A DNA stretch of 64,000 bases from Reticulitermes lucifugus (Eukaryota > Arthropoda > Insecta > Blattodea > Rhinotermitidae), in contig JAKCWW010001759.1 in the NCBI GenBank assembly GCA_026260175.1, positions 1 to 64,000 on the forward strand. The letters run 5' to 3'. The notes below the pieces were generated by a model. The model was given only the letters and a program-made list of their open reading frames with translations, made no database searches and had not been told where the DNA came from. The translations under genes were made by a program, and so were the position numbers. Of this stretch, positions 1 to 11,195 are shown piece after piece (position 1 is the stretch's first letter; each line of letters begins with the position of its first letter).

Positions 1-136
1 TGTGCGCCCGAGAAAACTATATTGAATCATGTCGCCGCGAAAGTTTTAAAACTTATATGAAGCTAAGTCATTTGCTGCGCTGTTTGTTCTGTGTCCTTTA
101 ACTACAGATAACAAATCGAAAACCGCAGAATGGATT

Positions 137-666
137 TTTAGGCTCATTCGCAAGTCGCGAAAATCGCCTGTTACTTTCGTCACGTCAGTCAGTCCGTCTG
201 TCTGTTTGCATCTCTGTCCGCAGGTATCAGCGCGGCTCCCATTGGACGGATTTCCGTGAAATTTGATATTGGGGACTTCGATGAAAATCTGTCGGTAAAA
301 TACAAATTTGCCTAAAATCGGGCAAACATATTTGACACTTTACCTAAAACCCTGTGTAAGTTTTATTGTTACCGGCGATTTATATCGCTATCAAAGCTCT
401 CTCTTCGACTGAAATGGTATCAGACTGTTAGTCCGTCAGTCCATCTGTCTGTCCGCGTGTATTTGCGTACATCCCGCTTGACGGATTTACGTGAAACTTT
501 ATATTGGGGATTTTCATAAAAATCTGTCGATAAATTCAAAATTTGGTTAAAACTCGGGCATAAATATTGGGTACTTTACGCGAAGACCTAAGTAGATGTT
601 ATTGGTGCCGGCGACATAAATCGCCATAAAAGCGCTCTATTCAAGTGAAATGGTATCAGACTGTTA
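137..666 (+). repeat. CTGT-rich interspersed repeat, two tandem units
   Basis: Two diverged units, about 185-430 and 431-666, each start with a run of CTGT/CCGT words, pass through a conserved GACGGATTT block, a TTTGATATTGGGGA-type block and a TTTAC block, and end in GGTATCAGACTGTTA. Bases 137-185 look like the family head (TTAGGC, then a TTCGCAA word) seen again near 13115 and 56795. Related copies lie at 1340-1535 (opposite strand), 13115-13765 and 56790-57345. I recognise this as a widespread insect repeat style but cannot name the class; no coding capacity is visible. Confidence 0.75.
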
Positions 667-1339
667 GGGTAATCGAACAGGTAAAAACATTACGTGAATG
701 CGCGCACACTGTTACGTTAAACGTGCATTGTCTCTATTGTTTCTATAAAATCTAATATTTGGAAGTTTTACTAACCTTTGTCGAAACATTGCAGTTTTGG
801 TTAAAATCGGAACACTTTACATAATAACCCACATGCGGTTGTGGGCACATTACGGTAGTAATCTATTTTTCAGAGCGAAAAATATCTCAGTGGGAGTTAC
901 AGAGAACAAGATAGAACATTTTCGCAGGACGTGAGAGGTTAGTACTTTCGCTCTGTTATTTTACCTGTCATTTGTTAATACTTTTAATGCAGTCTAAACG
1001 CAGTCATTACTTTCTTATGTTTTTGGCATATGATCATGTGCTTAGGTCGTCAAATGTTCCACTATACATTACTGGCATTGCATTATTTCTTTTATTTATT
1101 CGTGCATTTCAAGATATCCCCTTTCTTGTACTTCTCTTTTGGCCAGGGCCAGCTATATTGCGCATTTTGTAAAGCAGAGACATCATGTTCATTGTACGTA
1201 TCCCTCGAATGGTGAGATATTATACTTCCTTCACCTATTTCTGTTCTTTAAATCTTAGTTTCTTAGGACTCAGTTCGTGCGTAACAGAAACCATCGTTTT
1301 CCTCCATTACATAGAACAATCACGGCGATTTGTTAATGT
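667..1339. other. Unassigned AT-rich spacer
   Basis: No gene, repeat or structure recognised. The short open frames at 972-1172, 1030-1215 and 1185-1490 overlap in different frames and have AT-driven composition, so they are not called as genes. Confidence 0.5.
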
Positions 1340-1535
1340 ACGCAGGTCTTTATGGAAAGATTCTCTTATTTTTGTTCGATTTTATCCAAGTAGGAATGTG
1401 TTTAAATATTTTAGAAAAAATTTCAGATTTAAAATTCGTTGGAAGTCGTTCTGTTTGATGCGTACAGACCGACGGACACGACGAGACTGATAGTTGATTT
1501 TCACAACTGCTTTGCAAAAGCGCCTAAAAATGCAA
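1340..1535 (-). repeat. CTGT-rich interspersed repeat, partial, inverted
   Basis: Read on the minus strand, the segment near 1440-1535 gives TTAGGCGCTTTTGCAAA, then an ACTATCAG word, a CGTCGTGTCCGTC stretch and CGGTCTGTACGC. This is the head of the same family as 137-666, 13115-13765 and 56790-57345. The distal part (1340-1430) is more diverged. Confidence 0.55.
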
Positions 1536-2065
1536 CATACGTTTCATGAGAAATTCACTTGAAACTTTTTTTTATTTTTCTATACAATAAAGTGTAAGGT
1601 CAATTGAACGAAGGAGCCAGAATTGTTAAACTCCGCGTCCGTCCCCTCACTTCCAAAAATAATATCCTGGCATTTGACACGTTTGACAGACAGAATTGTG
1701 ACTGAATATTGCCGTCTCCTGGGATCTGAATCTTCATCTCTGAAAAAGGAGCCAGAAAGTTTCTGTGAAAAGCCCGTAAATTTGTATTAAACTGCACGGC
1801 GTCACATTCCCAGACGTAGGTAATCATCACATGGAAGTGGTGAGAACTGAAAAACTCATATATAGGTGTGGTTTATTTTGTAATTGTTGTAAGAATGATA
1901 TGTGTATTTCTTGTTATTAATTTCGGCCGAACGGTGGCAATTCTGACGGTGATTCATATGTCTTTTTTCACTCTCTCCTGCCATGTTATTCCACTTCCTC
2001 TGGGGAGGGACCCTTTGTGTACATTTGATAAAAAATTGAGTGAGTCACAGATCCTTCATGGGTGA
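1536..2065. other. Unassigned spacer
   Basis: No recognised gene or element. A short direct repeat, AAGGAGCCAGAA, occurs near 1611 and 1746, but the intervening sequence shows no further periodicity. Confidence 0.4.
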
Positions 2066-2155
2066 GAAAATTTTATCACTACCGGGAATCGAACCCTTTA
2101 CTCCAGCTCTTATGCAGTAATTCCACTGATTTAACGTATCCTGGCCTTTCGATGT
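2066..2155 (-). repeat. tRNA-derived SINE fragment
   Basis: On the minus strand the segment reads as a decayed tRNA. A B-box-like GGGTTCGATTCCCGG is preceded at tRNA-like spacing by a weak A-box (AAATCAGTGGAAT). It is too diverged in the acceptor stem to be a functional tRNA. The head type differs from the GGCCGTG SINEs at 3.4, 27.9 and 37.7 kb. Confidence 0.5.
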
Positions 2156-2920
2156 GTGCATATTTAAATAAATGCGTATTAGTTTGTTTATACCACTAGC
2201 ATTATATTTTACAGAACAAAACTCTTTGCTGTGGGGCCTGGAATCTGACTACCAGGTGACACGGCGTAACATCCCAGAAGACTGGAATCCTTAATTGTTT
2301 ATACTCTTTAATGTTTAATATTTCTACTAATACTTTATTTTTATCTGTAACAAGCCCAATGTATTCCTTTGGGATATGGTTATATTCCTTGTCCGTAATT
2401 CAACAGGCTAGAGAGCACCTAAAATTTAAATGTGTGCCACTCAACTTAATAAATTAAATGTACGCATACAATTAAAACATCGGGGAATAAGGATTTGTAC
2501 CACGCCCTAAACTCCACGGCTGTACATGAACATCGCTTCAATAGCCGTGGCTACTGTCCGTATTGAAAAACTTACGGATTACCTTTCATAATATTATATA
2601 TTAGGTTATTTTCTGTTACGTCCATGGCAGTTATGTTCTTCCAGACCTATCACATCTAAACACAAATGTGTATTATAAAGGTGTGCAGAATCCCACATAA
2701 AGTGCTTTGGAGGATAACTCTCGTTTCCGTTTTGTTATGTTTTTGGCCCTATGTAACACTTAACATCCTCTCGCCTAATTCAAGAGCTGGAGGACCACCT
2801 CATGTCGGCTGTACGCGACTACTTATTCCGCATTTATACAACTACCTGCATATCTGGATGCTGTCTCTTTCATCCGCAACCTGAGGACGAGACTTACAAT
2901 AGAAGCAGCGGCCTAGGCTA
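2156..2920. other. Unassigned spacer
   Basis: No recognisable element. A 72-codon open frame (2666-2884) has no family resemblance I can see and no splice context. Confidence 0.4.
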
Positions 2921-3115
2921 ACATGGGATTCTAATTTTAAAAGAAATTTTAAATACATTGTTTGAGATGGCGTGGACTGGATTAATCTGGCTCATGATAG
3001 GAACAAATAGCGGGCTTTTCTGAACACGATACTCAACTTTCGGGTTCCATAAAATGCGAGGAATTTCTTGACTCGCGGAGGAAGTACCAAAAGGACTGTG
3101 CATCATCGATTTAGT
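2921..3115 (+). pseudogene. LINE reverse-transcriptase ORF, 3' tail fragment
   Basis: A plus-strand frame reads KRNFKYIV, then GVDWINLAHDRNK, RAFLNTILNFRVP and NARNFLTRG, broken by stops and a frameshift. This is the far C-terminal tail typical of a group of insect non-LTR retrotransposons (W-I-x-L-A-x-D-R, then N-x-R-V-P and N-F-L-T). Only the end survives, consistent with 5' truncation at integration. The same tail, with more upstream sequence, is present on the minus strand at 18195-19490, which supports the assignment. It is non-functional. I cannot place it in a LINE clade with confidence. Confidence 0.7.
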
Positions 3116-3371
3116 TGATTAGTTAGTTATGATTTAAACTAATGAACAGTTTGTGAATTGTATCTCTAGACTGTCATCCAACACCTTATGCCTAAAATGT
3201 AAAACTTGCAGTTGAAAGAAACTCACTTAGAATCCAGTAAATTGATCAGTAGTCTTCGCAGAGACATCAATGTTCTTTAACTATTTAAAGCCAGAAAATG
3301 AAAGTACTCTAATTTTCTGTGCTTCCGATTTCCGGAAAAGTTTGCTTGATTTGTAGTTTCCCAGGTTTAGC

Positions 3372-3565
3372 CCGCTCCTGTTTCTGATAAGAGCAGCATG
3401 ACGATGAATGTGATGGAATGATACTGACAGAGGAGAATCGATTTACTTAGAGAAAGACCTGTACCAGTGCCAATTTTGTCCACCAAAAATTTCTCATGGA
3501 TTGGTCCGGGATTGAACCCAGGTCTCCGCGGTGAGAAGTCGGAGACTAACCGCCTGAGCCATGGT
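3372..3565 (-). repeat. tRNA-derived SINE, GGCCGTG-type, copy 1 of a tandem pair
   Basis: On the minus strand: a tRNA-like head with TGGCTCAGGCGGTTAGTC (A box), then CCTGGGTTCAATCCCGG (B box), followed by a family-specific body with GGTGGACAAAATTGG and a tail near CTGATAAGAG. The body matches the SINEs at 27949 and 37688. The second copy lies 90 bp away in the same orientation. Confidence 0.8.
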
Positions 3566-3654
3566 ACAGAAAGCACGTGAGTACTCTTCTGTTCCATGCT
3601 CCCTGATGTCAGAAAGAATATTGCAGTCTTGGCAAGTTCCACAAGTATCGTCCG

Positions 3655-3850
3655 TTTCTCTTTCTGATAAGAGTAGTGTTAAGGTGGAAACTTGTTGGAA
3701 TAATACTGACAGAGAAAAACCGAATTACTCGAAAAGAAACCTCTTCCATTGCCACATTGTGCACCACAAACCTCACGTCGACTGGCCTCGAATGGAATTC
3801 GGGCCTGCATGGTGAGAGACCGACTACTGATCGCCTGAGGCATGTCACGG
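3655..3850 (-). repeat. tRNA-derived SINE, GGCCGTG-type, copy 2 of a tandem pair
   Basis: Minus strand: ATGCCTCAGGCGATCAGTAG (A box region), a decayed B box around CCCGAATTCCATTCG, then GTGGTGCACAATGTGGC and a TCGGTTTTCTCTGTCAG body like the copy at 37688. Its tail again contains CTGATAAGAG, as in copy 1, which shows the two copies share the same 3' end and belong to one subfamily. Confidence 0.75.
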
Positions 3851-4750
3851 TTATTGAACCTAGGAGTTCATCAAAATAACATATAAAGAGCCAGCTTATA
3901 CCTCATGGAGAGCACAACTTTTCTCCTCTATAAATAAGAATCGATTTATGCTTTCCAAGGAAATTATTGGTAAACATGGTGAGAAAAATACGGAACATTG
4001 TGGGCAAAATGTTGAGTTTTTTATTGTAAGTCAGTTGGTACATATAGTTACCACTGTGTTTTAAAAGTACCATTCAGGCCTGACTTAGATATCACGACCT
4101 TCTTCAAGTAAGTAGCTGAAGACCTAATGTTCTGGCTTGTGTTTCGGAGGTACTTGTTACGGATCTTGTCGGGACCCCAGACTGACCACAGTGAGATTGT
4201 CATAGTTTCCCTCAGTCCTTACAGTCAGACAATACCAGAATATTATCATAAATTAGGGGAAGACCGCTTCCGTCCACTTCCTGTACACTTCACTGTCACC
4301 TTAGCTCTTGGAATTGCACAGGTAGAGTGCAGTCTTGAGATACTGACAGGGTCTTTAAATAAACTGCAAATGACAAATAGGAAGATCTTCCCTCCGAGTT
4401 TTCTTTAGACCAGTTCACTGCAACTGCGGTAGGATAGAGCGCCGTCAGCTTCCTGTAAACGTTTTATTTTTCCTACAGTCTATAATTGATACATCCGCTT
4501 GTCGTCACTTCCTTGTTGTTTTCATATGTGTGACAGACGGACTACCCAGATTTGTCACCCACAGACGCGCGCATCAACACATGTCTCGCAATGTCTCTCA
4601 TCCGAAACGAGACGTGCAGTGGCGGCTTCCTACCAAATCATTCACATCTGAATTTTCCGAGGGTCTGCACCTTATATGCCGTTCACGGCATTCTTCAGCC
4701 ACATTATAATTTAGTTGTGTATATTCCCGTTACAAGCACCTCACTTTAGC
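3851..4750. other. Unassigned spacer
   Basis: No element recognised with confidence. A short stretch near 4258-4285 (GAAGACCGCTTCCGTCC) resembles the conserved SINE body word ACGACCGCTTCC, but nothing else around it fits a SINE. Confidence 0.35.
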
Positions 4751-4754
4751 ACTC

Positions 4755-4985
4755 CTGCTTCATATTCTGAAAGTCTCAGGTTCATATCTCGGCCCGGATC
4801 TGGGTTATGCTAACTGAAATTTCCATGGTTATATTTCGTCTCTCCAGGCAAATTCCAGGATAGCACCTCAAATTAGGCCACGACCGCATCCAATTTATTC
4901 TCTCCTATTCATTATTGACTAATTATTCTACCATTGGGTTCTGTGTAGGGTAAATCACTGACAGCGTCGTGTAACAAACCATGAA
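4755..4985 (+). repeat. tRNA-derived SINE with conserved body
   Basis: A B-box-like GGTTCATATCTCGG at about 4790 follows a weak A-box region. Downstream are TTAGGCCACGACCGC, a TCATTATTGACTA word and ATGAATGAAATCCACC near the tail. The body word GGCCACGACCGC recurs at 40100 and, in variant form, at 42385 and 60790, so this is one member of a dispersed SINE family distinct from the GGCCGTG type. Confidence 0.7.
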
Positions 4986-4989
4986 TGAA

Positions 4990-6910
4990 ATCCACCAGAA
5001 GTTTTATGAAGAGTGTGCTTGATAAAGTGCCAGTAAATGAAATATACCTGACCTTTAGTAATAGATTTGCCATCACATAAATTTAAAGTCGGTCTTCTTT
5101 TCTCCTAAAAGAAATTACTGAAACAAAATTTGTATAATTTTCAAATATAACATTACTATGTGTCATTTATTTTATTTAAATTTAAAAGTCACCTTTCTTA
5201 AGAAGGTAATTAAAATTTTACGTTCATTATTTAACCCCTGTGACTGACATTGAAAAACTTTAATACTGTAGGCTATATGTGTGAGTTGTAGTCAGTATTC
5301 TTAAAGAAAATATTACTTCTTCGGAGCCCAGTTACGCTGACACAAACTCTGTACGAGGATTGTGCTCACGCAATATACGTATTTACCGGGTGTTTTAAAA
5401 TTCTCTTTACCGAGATACTGAAGAACATACTCTGATTACTTTCACTGCGTTCAGTTCTTATTTGCGACAGTTGGCAACATTTAGCAAGATTGACAACAAT
5501 TTAAACAGTTTCTGTGGCTCTTTGTTATTAGATTCTGTTGATGACTGGTAGTAATTCAGGCAGTAATTTCCTGAGATGTGAACAAAATCTCAGGAAAGCG
5601 ACATTTAAGACACTCGGAAGGCCCATGGCTGTTTTAATATTCTCACAGCAAGCAGCGATTATATGCCTGGACAGCTTGAACCTGTTGGACGTTCTACTGT
5701 ATAAGCGGTATGTTTGCTGTGAGAAAGGAATTAAATTTTCAATTTTATTTCTCTCATTCGAAGTGCTTAAAAACCAAGATGTTATTTCATCTGTTATTGC
5801 TGCTAACGAGTGGGGTGAGAAAGACTCCTTTGGTACTGCTACGTCAGCTATGCCTATTATGTTGACTACCGAATATGATAGGTATTTGTGTGGAACGTCG
5901 GTGGTATCTCGCTAATTACTGACTTGAAAGAGAGAAGTCTTCAATTAAAGTTAGAAGTACTCATGAAGTATTCTTTTTTGCTAATAAATATCTGAACATT
6001 ATTCGCTCGTTTAGGCCCTAGTTTCTCCTGAGTTCCTAGTGTCTGCTTGGTTTACAAGTCATTTCATGTACTACTTACTTAGCAGTCAGATTTCGTGCAT
6101 AAAAGGAACATACTTATTTAATGTCCTAAGTTTAATTTTTCTTTTATTCTTTTGCATTTTTAATCAGTTATTTTGTTCCCAGTTTCATGAAATGTATTTA
6201 ACCTCAACAGTTACAATGCTGGAGAGGAATATTTTGTGCCGTAAACAATATCTTTTTCTTCTGCAGGGAAATTATATTCCGAATGATCACGCTGAAATCA
6301 TTCTGTAGGAATTTCTACTGGTGTATGATGTTGAGGTATGCTCAGGCTTACACACGGGTTAGGAAAAGAATGAACACGAGTGGTGCAGATTCAAGACACA
6401 CTCCGTCTCCCTTAACCTACTTGCATTGAACACTTCCCTCTGTCAACACCGGTAACAAAGAGCGCAAAGAGAGACGTATAATTTGTAAGTGGCAACTGAT
6501 GGAAGTGGGAGAAGTCACGCTGACTGTAGGTAGCTGTTAGGTAGAAGGGTGGTAGAAATCTTGTTTTTATTCTTTCCATGACTCGACTTCATAAAGTGGT
6601 GTTTTTCGACAGCAGGTCTGTGATTCACAGAAACTCTACTTACGATCATTACCAAACTTCAGAGAACCAGACGATGCGGCTTTTAAGCACTGGTTAGGGC
6701 TGTTAGAAAGAAAATGTCAAATAAAGGTTATAAATCAGCGGTTCAGTTGGTGACACAAATGATCCATTTTAATTAGGAGCAGGGCTGTTTTCACTCTGTA
6801 CACCAGACCAGACACTCATCTGGTGGGCGGAAAATGGGACGGTACAGGGAAGAGCTACATCAAAGGAGGACACGTCGGCAGTAAGAGGGGTCTGGCTATG
6901 AAAATAGGCT
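4990..6910. other. AT-rich spacer with one long open frame
   Basis: Nothing recognised as an element. A 125-codon frame (5538-5915, +) and an 89-codon frame (6039-6308, +) are open, but neither resembles a family I know, and their composition matches the surroundings. Near 5395 a CCGGGTGTTTTAAAATTC word resembles a mariner-type terminus, without a partner. Confidence 0.35.
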
Positions 6911-6914
6911 AAAG

Positions 6915-6980
6915 CAGGGTGCTGAGGTAGCTCGTTTGGTAAAGTGACTGGCTATCCGCATACTCTGGTTTAAATGTTAT
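6915..6980 (+). repeat. tRNA-like SINE head fragment
   Basis: GTAGCTCGTTTGGTAAAGTG fits a decayed A box, and CTCTGGTTTAAATG about 35 bp later fits a decayed B box. A related head is at 17105. No SINE body is recognisable downstream. Confidence 0.4.
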
Positions 6981-7249
6981 TTGTTGAATGCATTACTGGT
7001 AATATTTTATGCTGATGTGTATGGAAGTGAAACTTGATCTCTGTAATATTATCATGACCGAAATTTGAACGTTGTTCATCGTCCCACATTCCTGGACCAT
7101 GGCTCCCCTGAGTACGTTCTGCACATTTACCATCCAGCTCAGTACGGAGGCAGATCGAGCTTCTGAAGGGTTGTGGGTTTTTAATCTGGAATATGAGCAC
7201 TCTCAAAATTTTCGGTCGCTATTATGACAATATATCATATTCGCAATTT

Positions 7250-7520
7250 TTTATAGCGGGGCTGACCAACATACGGCCCTGGAGGAAAGTATTTGCGGCC
7301 CGCGGTCACCTGAATAATTTCAGTAATACATAAAGTTCAGTAATACAATTTAACAAACACAATATGTTATGTGTACAGAACAAATTGTGACAACTTTATT
7401 ACCAGAGAAGATGTTTAGAAACTATAACTCATCACTGTTAAGAGAGTACACTAAACCAGTCTTCCCTTTTTAGTTCGGCCCTCGGGCGAATCGTTACGAA
7501 TTGTATGGCCGCCCCTGTGG
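7250..7520. mobile_element. Non-autonomous hAT-like element (MITE)
   Basis: The left end has GGGGCTGACCAACATACGGC and, shortly after, TTTGCGGCCCGC. The right end, read inverted, has CAGGGGCGGCCATAC, then a GGGCCGAAC word. Terminal CAGGGG-type repeats enclosing GGCCC motifs are typical of hAT MITEs. The interior is AT-rich and non-coding. I could not find an intact 8-bp target duplication, so the ends are approximate. Confidence 0.5.
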
Positions 7521-8094
7521 GTTTAAATTGGCCAGCCATGCTTTACAGGCACACTCAGATGTTGACGAAAATGTGTGTGGAGAATATTTGCACTCAAGCG
7601 GGAAGCAGGAAGAGGATAATATAGAAAATGGCATAAGAATTAGCTTAAATAGTTTTACACTTTAACTGATGTTTTAGGGCCATTATATCAAAGAGGAATA
7701 GCTGGATACCTGGCTCGCATGGGAGTTGGAAGGGCGATTTATATTTTTCAGAATAGCGTCCAGTGATCGGCGTTTGTGGTTATGTGGCCTATATGTCGTT
7801 AAGTATTATAGTGAGAATGCGTAAGATAATAGTTTGTTATTTAGGATGTGTCCATAAATTAAGTTACCTTCATTTTCAAATAGCAGATTAGTTTACCGGT
7901 GTGAAGGAAGCTGTTCCTGAACTGCGATTTAGGAGTAAATCCCAGTCTGTGATGTTGGAAGCCTTGGTAACATTCTGAAATTCGTACTGCACCATGATGT
8001 TTTCCGCTCGATGGCAGTCTAAACTTTCACTGTCACATAGAAAACCGGGTTTTTCGTACTATTATTCTTGTTGCATAATTATAGTTATTGTTCG
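7521..8094. other. Unassigned spacer
   Basis: No element or gene recognised. Confidence 0.4.
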
Positions 8095-8312
8095 TAGTAT
8101 TACTAAGTCTATTGATTGTCACAAAACGCAGTCTTTCTGTATTGAGGTCTTTCATGTCTGTCACAAAACAAAATCTTTCTATCGTTTTTAGTATTACTAA
8201 TTTTATTGAGGTCTGTCATAGATGTCACAAAACACAAGCCTTCTATCATTTTTAGTATTACTAAGGCTATTCAGGTCCCTCATGGATGTCGCAAGACACA
8301 ACCCTTTTATCG
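8095..8312. repeat. 64-bp tandem repeat, about 3.5 units
   Basis: Units start at 8181, 8245 and 8309, exactly 64 bp apart, each opening with ATCGTTTTTAGTATTACTAA or a close variant and containing ATGTCACAAAACACAA. A less regular unit precedes them from about 8095, with two copies of GTCACAAAAC. The last unit breaks off soon after 8312. Confidence 0.85.
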
Positions 8313-9110
8313 TTAGTGGGAAATCCAAAGCTTCTGTTTCCTTTTTCCCCCGACAATTCAGAATATTACACAAAGCTTTGTTCACTAGTTGAAAATAAAA
8401 CTGGTGTGTAAAAGACAACTGCACGGAATATGTGTAAAATTAAGTATGTTTCAGACGATCTTATTCGACTCCTTTGAGAACTCATCCTGTCAACGTGTCC
8501 TTTCCAGCCTTGTCTGTGTCCTATAAATTCTGCAGTTTTTCTTACTTTGTATATTAAACTTACAAATTGTACGTATTATGCACCACGTAGGCTAATATAA
8601 TCGATAGGAAAATTTAAGTGATTAACAATTAAGAACAATAAACGTATGTCAGTAGTGAATATCACTTGAGACTATAACATTAACACGACAGTACTGGAGG
8701 AACCTTAATGTGATGCATTTAGCACTTAACACAGTCCAAATGCCATGTGTGGATTTGCATGGAATTTGTCTGAAGGTTCAGAAGACACTACGAGTCTCCG
8801 GTAATTAAGGTGATACAATTGTTTACAACGAAATTTAATGGAGTTGTTGAAGCATTCTCCCTACAGCACAGACCTGCATTTGCAAATTAAAATTTTTTCG
8901 ACATTTAGACAGGAAGTTTCTGGAATGCACTTCAACACAGTTGCTAATATGTCCAATCATGCTTTTTAATAATATAAAAAAACCTTCTCAGAAAGAAATG
9001 GGTAGTGTTATTTCCTGAACTTCGCCCTTACACGTGCAAGTTTTATTAACTAACTAAATAACCTTGTGGGAACAGTATTTCTAGAAAAGCTAGTAGTTTC
9101 ACAGCTAGTC
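8313..9110. other. Unassigned spacer
   Basis: No element or gene recognised; AT-rich. Confidence 0.4.
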
Positions 9111-9300
9111 AAGTAATTCCCCGCATTTTATGGAACCCAAATTTTCATTATCGCGTTCACAAAACCCCACCAGTTGTTCCTATCCTAACCCCTCCTTGAT
9201 TACCTTGAACCTTCCTAATGGCATATCCTAAAGCAAAGTTCAAATGCAATGGTGACAAATCATTTCCTTATTTCAGACAATTATTAATAGGAAGTGTATC
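9111..9300 (-). pseudogene. LINE fragment with internal deletion
   Basis: The minus strand joins two separate parts of the LINE seen intact-length at 18195-19490. One part corresponds to the RT region (LNFALGYAIRKVQ, like the NFALEYIIRRVQ of the longer copy). The other is the extreme C-terminal tail (V[10 protein letters not shown] region followed by the AGCTAG tail). Roughly 0.8 kb present in the 18-19 kb copy is missing between them. This is a dead fragment. Confidence 0.65.
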
Positions 9301-10730
9301 AGACAGATATTTGCCTATCCGGATTATACTATAGTGAAGTTTCTGTAGGCCCTTTAATGAAGCAAATCTTAAAATAAATTCAGGTTGATAGAACTTGCGA
9401 AGTCCTAGCTGTTATTTCTATGAGAAAATTCCAAGAACATAAAATTTCATTGAAATAAAATTCCATTAAACGTTCAAGTTTTCCGGGCTGTTACGTCGTC
9501 CCGAATGGTAAAAAATTACTGACGATTCGGAGGACCATTATGTTTTCATCTCCAGAGTCAAGCAGTCTAGTAACTCTTTGTGGACTACTCAAACATACGA
9601 TTCCTCGACACGTCTGTGACTGTTTACCAGTTCACACGACGTAGCAACCCTGAAGATTTCCCCTTTCAGCAGTATGGCTGTGAGAAACTTAAATCTCGCT
9701 TATTTCAATTGATATATGCTCGTACTCAAATAGACGACCATAGGAAATTAATTCTGTCGCCATTTCTTATTACGTTATGCTAACTGTTGTTTTGGTAAAG
9801 GTAAGGTAGAGTTATTTGTGTGCTTAATTTATAAATTATCACTCCATGAAGACGTATAAAGTAGTGGAGATATAGCTTCACACATTATTCATTTCGGTAC
9901 TATATCAAGGGCACTGATAAAAATTGTAAGTTATCATATAAACCTCCACATTCATGTGACTGTAACAATTCTCAGATATATTTTGAAGAAATGTAATTTA
10001 CTGAATTTTACCGCCCAAGGGCCAACGGGAAGTGACAGGTGGCTGGAGAATATTACATAACATAGAAGTTCGTAACCTGCACCATTCACCAAATACGTTT
10101 AGGTTGATTAGATCAAGTGGAATTAGATGGATGGCATATGTAGCATGCACAGATGGAATGAAGAATGTTTACAACATTTTGGTCCGGAAACCGTAATGGA
10201 GAGGCCGCTTGTGAGACATGGACGTATACGGGATAGCAATACACGTCTATTAGTCATTACCTGGAATCTAAGTTGTGGAAAGGTACACTTGATTTAACTG
10301 GTTCACATTAGAGTCGGAATAACGGATTGTATGTAACGTCTAGGATTAAGTACGTTAAGATTTCGATGAGATATGTTTGTTATTATCTACACTGGGAGTG
10401 TAAAATCTATTGAGAGAGTAGTTTCTGTGCTTGCGCAACATTTCTTTTTACCTATAAATATTCGTGAACAATACTTAACGTGACAATACCTGACGTAAAT
10501 AACTTTAAAATTTCTGCATTTATTCATATACAAGACTCCCGAACTTTATGGAATAACACGAAATAACAGGGAGTGGTGATGCTATCTAGGGATAAGCTAT
10601 GAAAGTGTAAGGGCAACGTTGGACATTACAGTAGTGACTTAAGCATACATTCCTCTTCTTCCATCGTCTTCTTGTTTTTGTAACATTCATAATGACACCG
10701 TAGCAAGCGTTAGCCTTTTGCGTATACCTA
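9301..10730. other. Unassigned spacer
   Basis: No element or gene recognised. The 67-codon frame at 9580-9783 has no visible family features. Confidence 0.4.
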
Positions 10731-10734
10731 TATA

Positions 10735-10945
10735 CGAGTACATCGAACAGGTTGCTGTAGCAATGAAGCTATGCGCTTCAGCTCAGAAGGTGTCCTGTTC
10801 GAATCTCGACCAGCACATAGACTATCCTGACTGGTTTCACTTGATTCTCTTAATCCTTTGAGACAAATGCCAGTGTAGTGCCTTGTTTAGGACACGAACG
10901 CTCGTTACGAATCCTTTCTCATTAGCCATTCACTAGTCATTGTAC
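10735..10945 (+). repeat. tRNA-derived SINE
   Basis: The head contains TTGCTGTAGCAATGAAGC and, at tRNA spacing, CCTGTTCGAATCTCG (B box). The body has TTGATTCTCTTAATCC, AAATGCCAGTGTAGTGCC and AGGACACGAACGCTC, and ends near CATTCACTAGTCATTG. It abuts the hAT-like element at 10950. The word GATTCTCTT is also found in the composite repeat at 42505. Confidence 0.7.
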
Positions 10946-10949
10946 AAAC

Positions 10950-11195
10950 CAGTGGAGTAGCTAGGTTTTCTGGCGCCCGGGGCGAGTAAACACAATCGCC
11001 ACCCCTAACAGAAATTATGAACTTTAAAGAATCATAATTATGTACTGAATCTTCATTTGTGTGGCTCAATAATTTAAAATTTGTTGAGAGCAGAGAAACA
11101 AATATTGCCGCCTACTTTGCCGCTATCGGACTCTGCCGCCCGGGGTGGCCACACCACTCGACCCCCACCCCACCCTACCCCAAGCTACGCCTATG
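10950..11195. mobile_element. Non-autonomous hAT-like element (MITE)
   Basis: The left terminus CAGTGGAGTAGCTAGG and the right terminus CCAAGCTACGCCTATG are imperfect inverted repeats of the common hAT form CAGTGGCGTAGCTAGG. GCGCCCGGGGC lies just inside the left end, and a GCCCGGGGTGGC counterpart lies inside the right. The interior is non-coding. No clean 8-bp target duplication remains. Confidence 0.65.

Noticed and set aside
137-666. CRISPR-like or regulatory array from the paired repeats
   Set aside because: Only two long diverged units, eukaryotic context, and copies dispersed elsewhere.
4120-4160. Hammerhead motif around GCTGAAGACC
   Set aside because: No paired stem II and no GAAAC at the right spacing.
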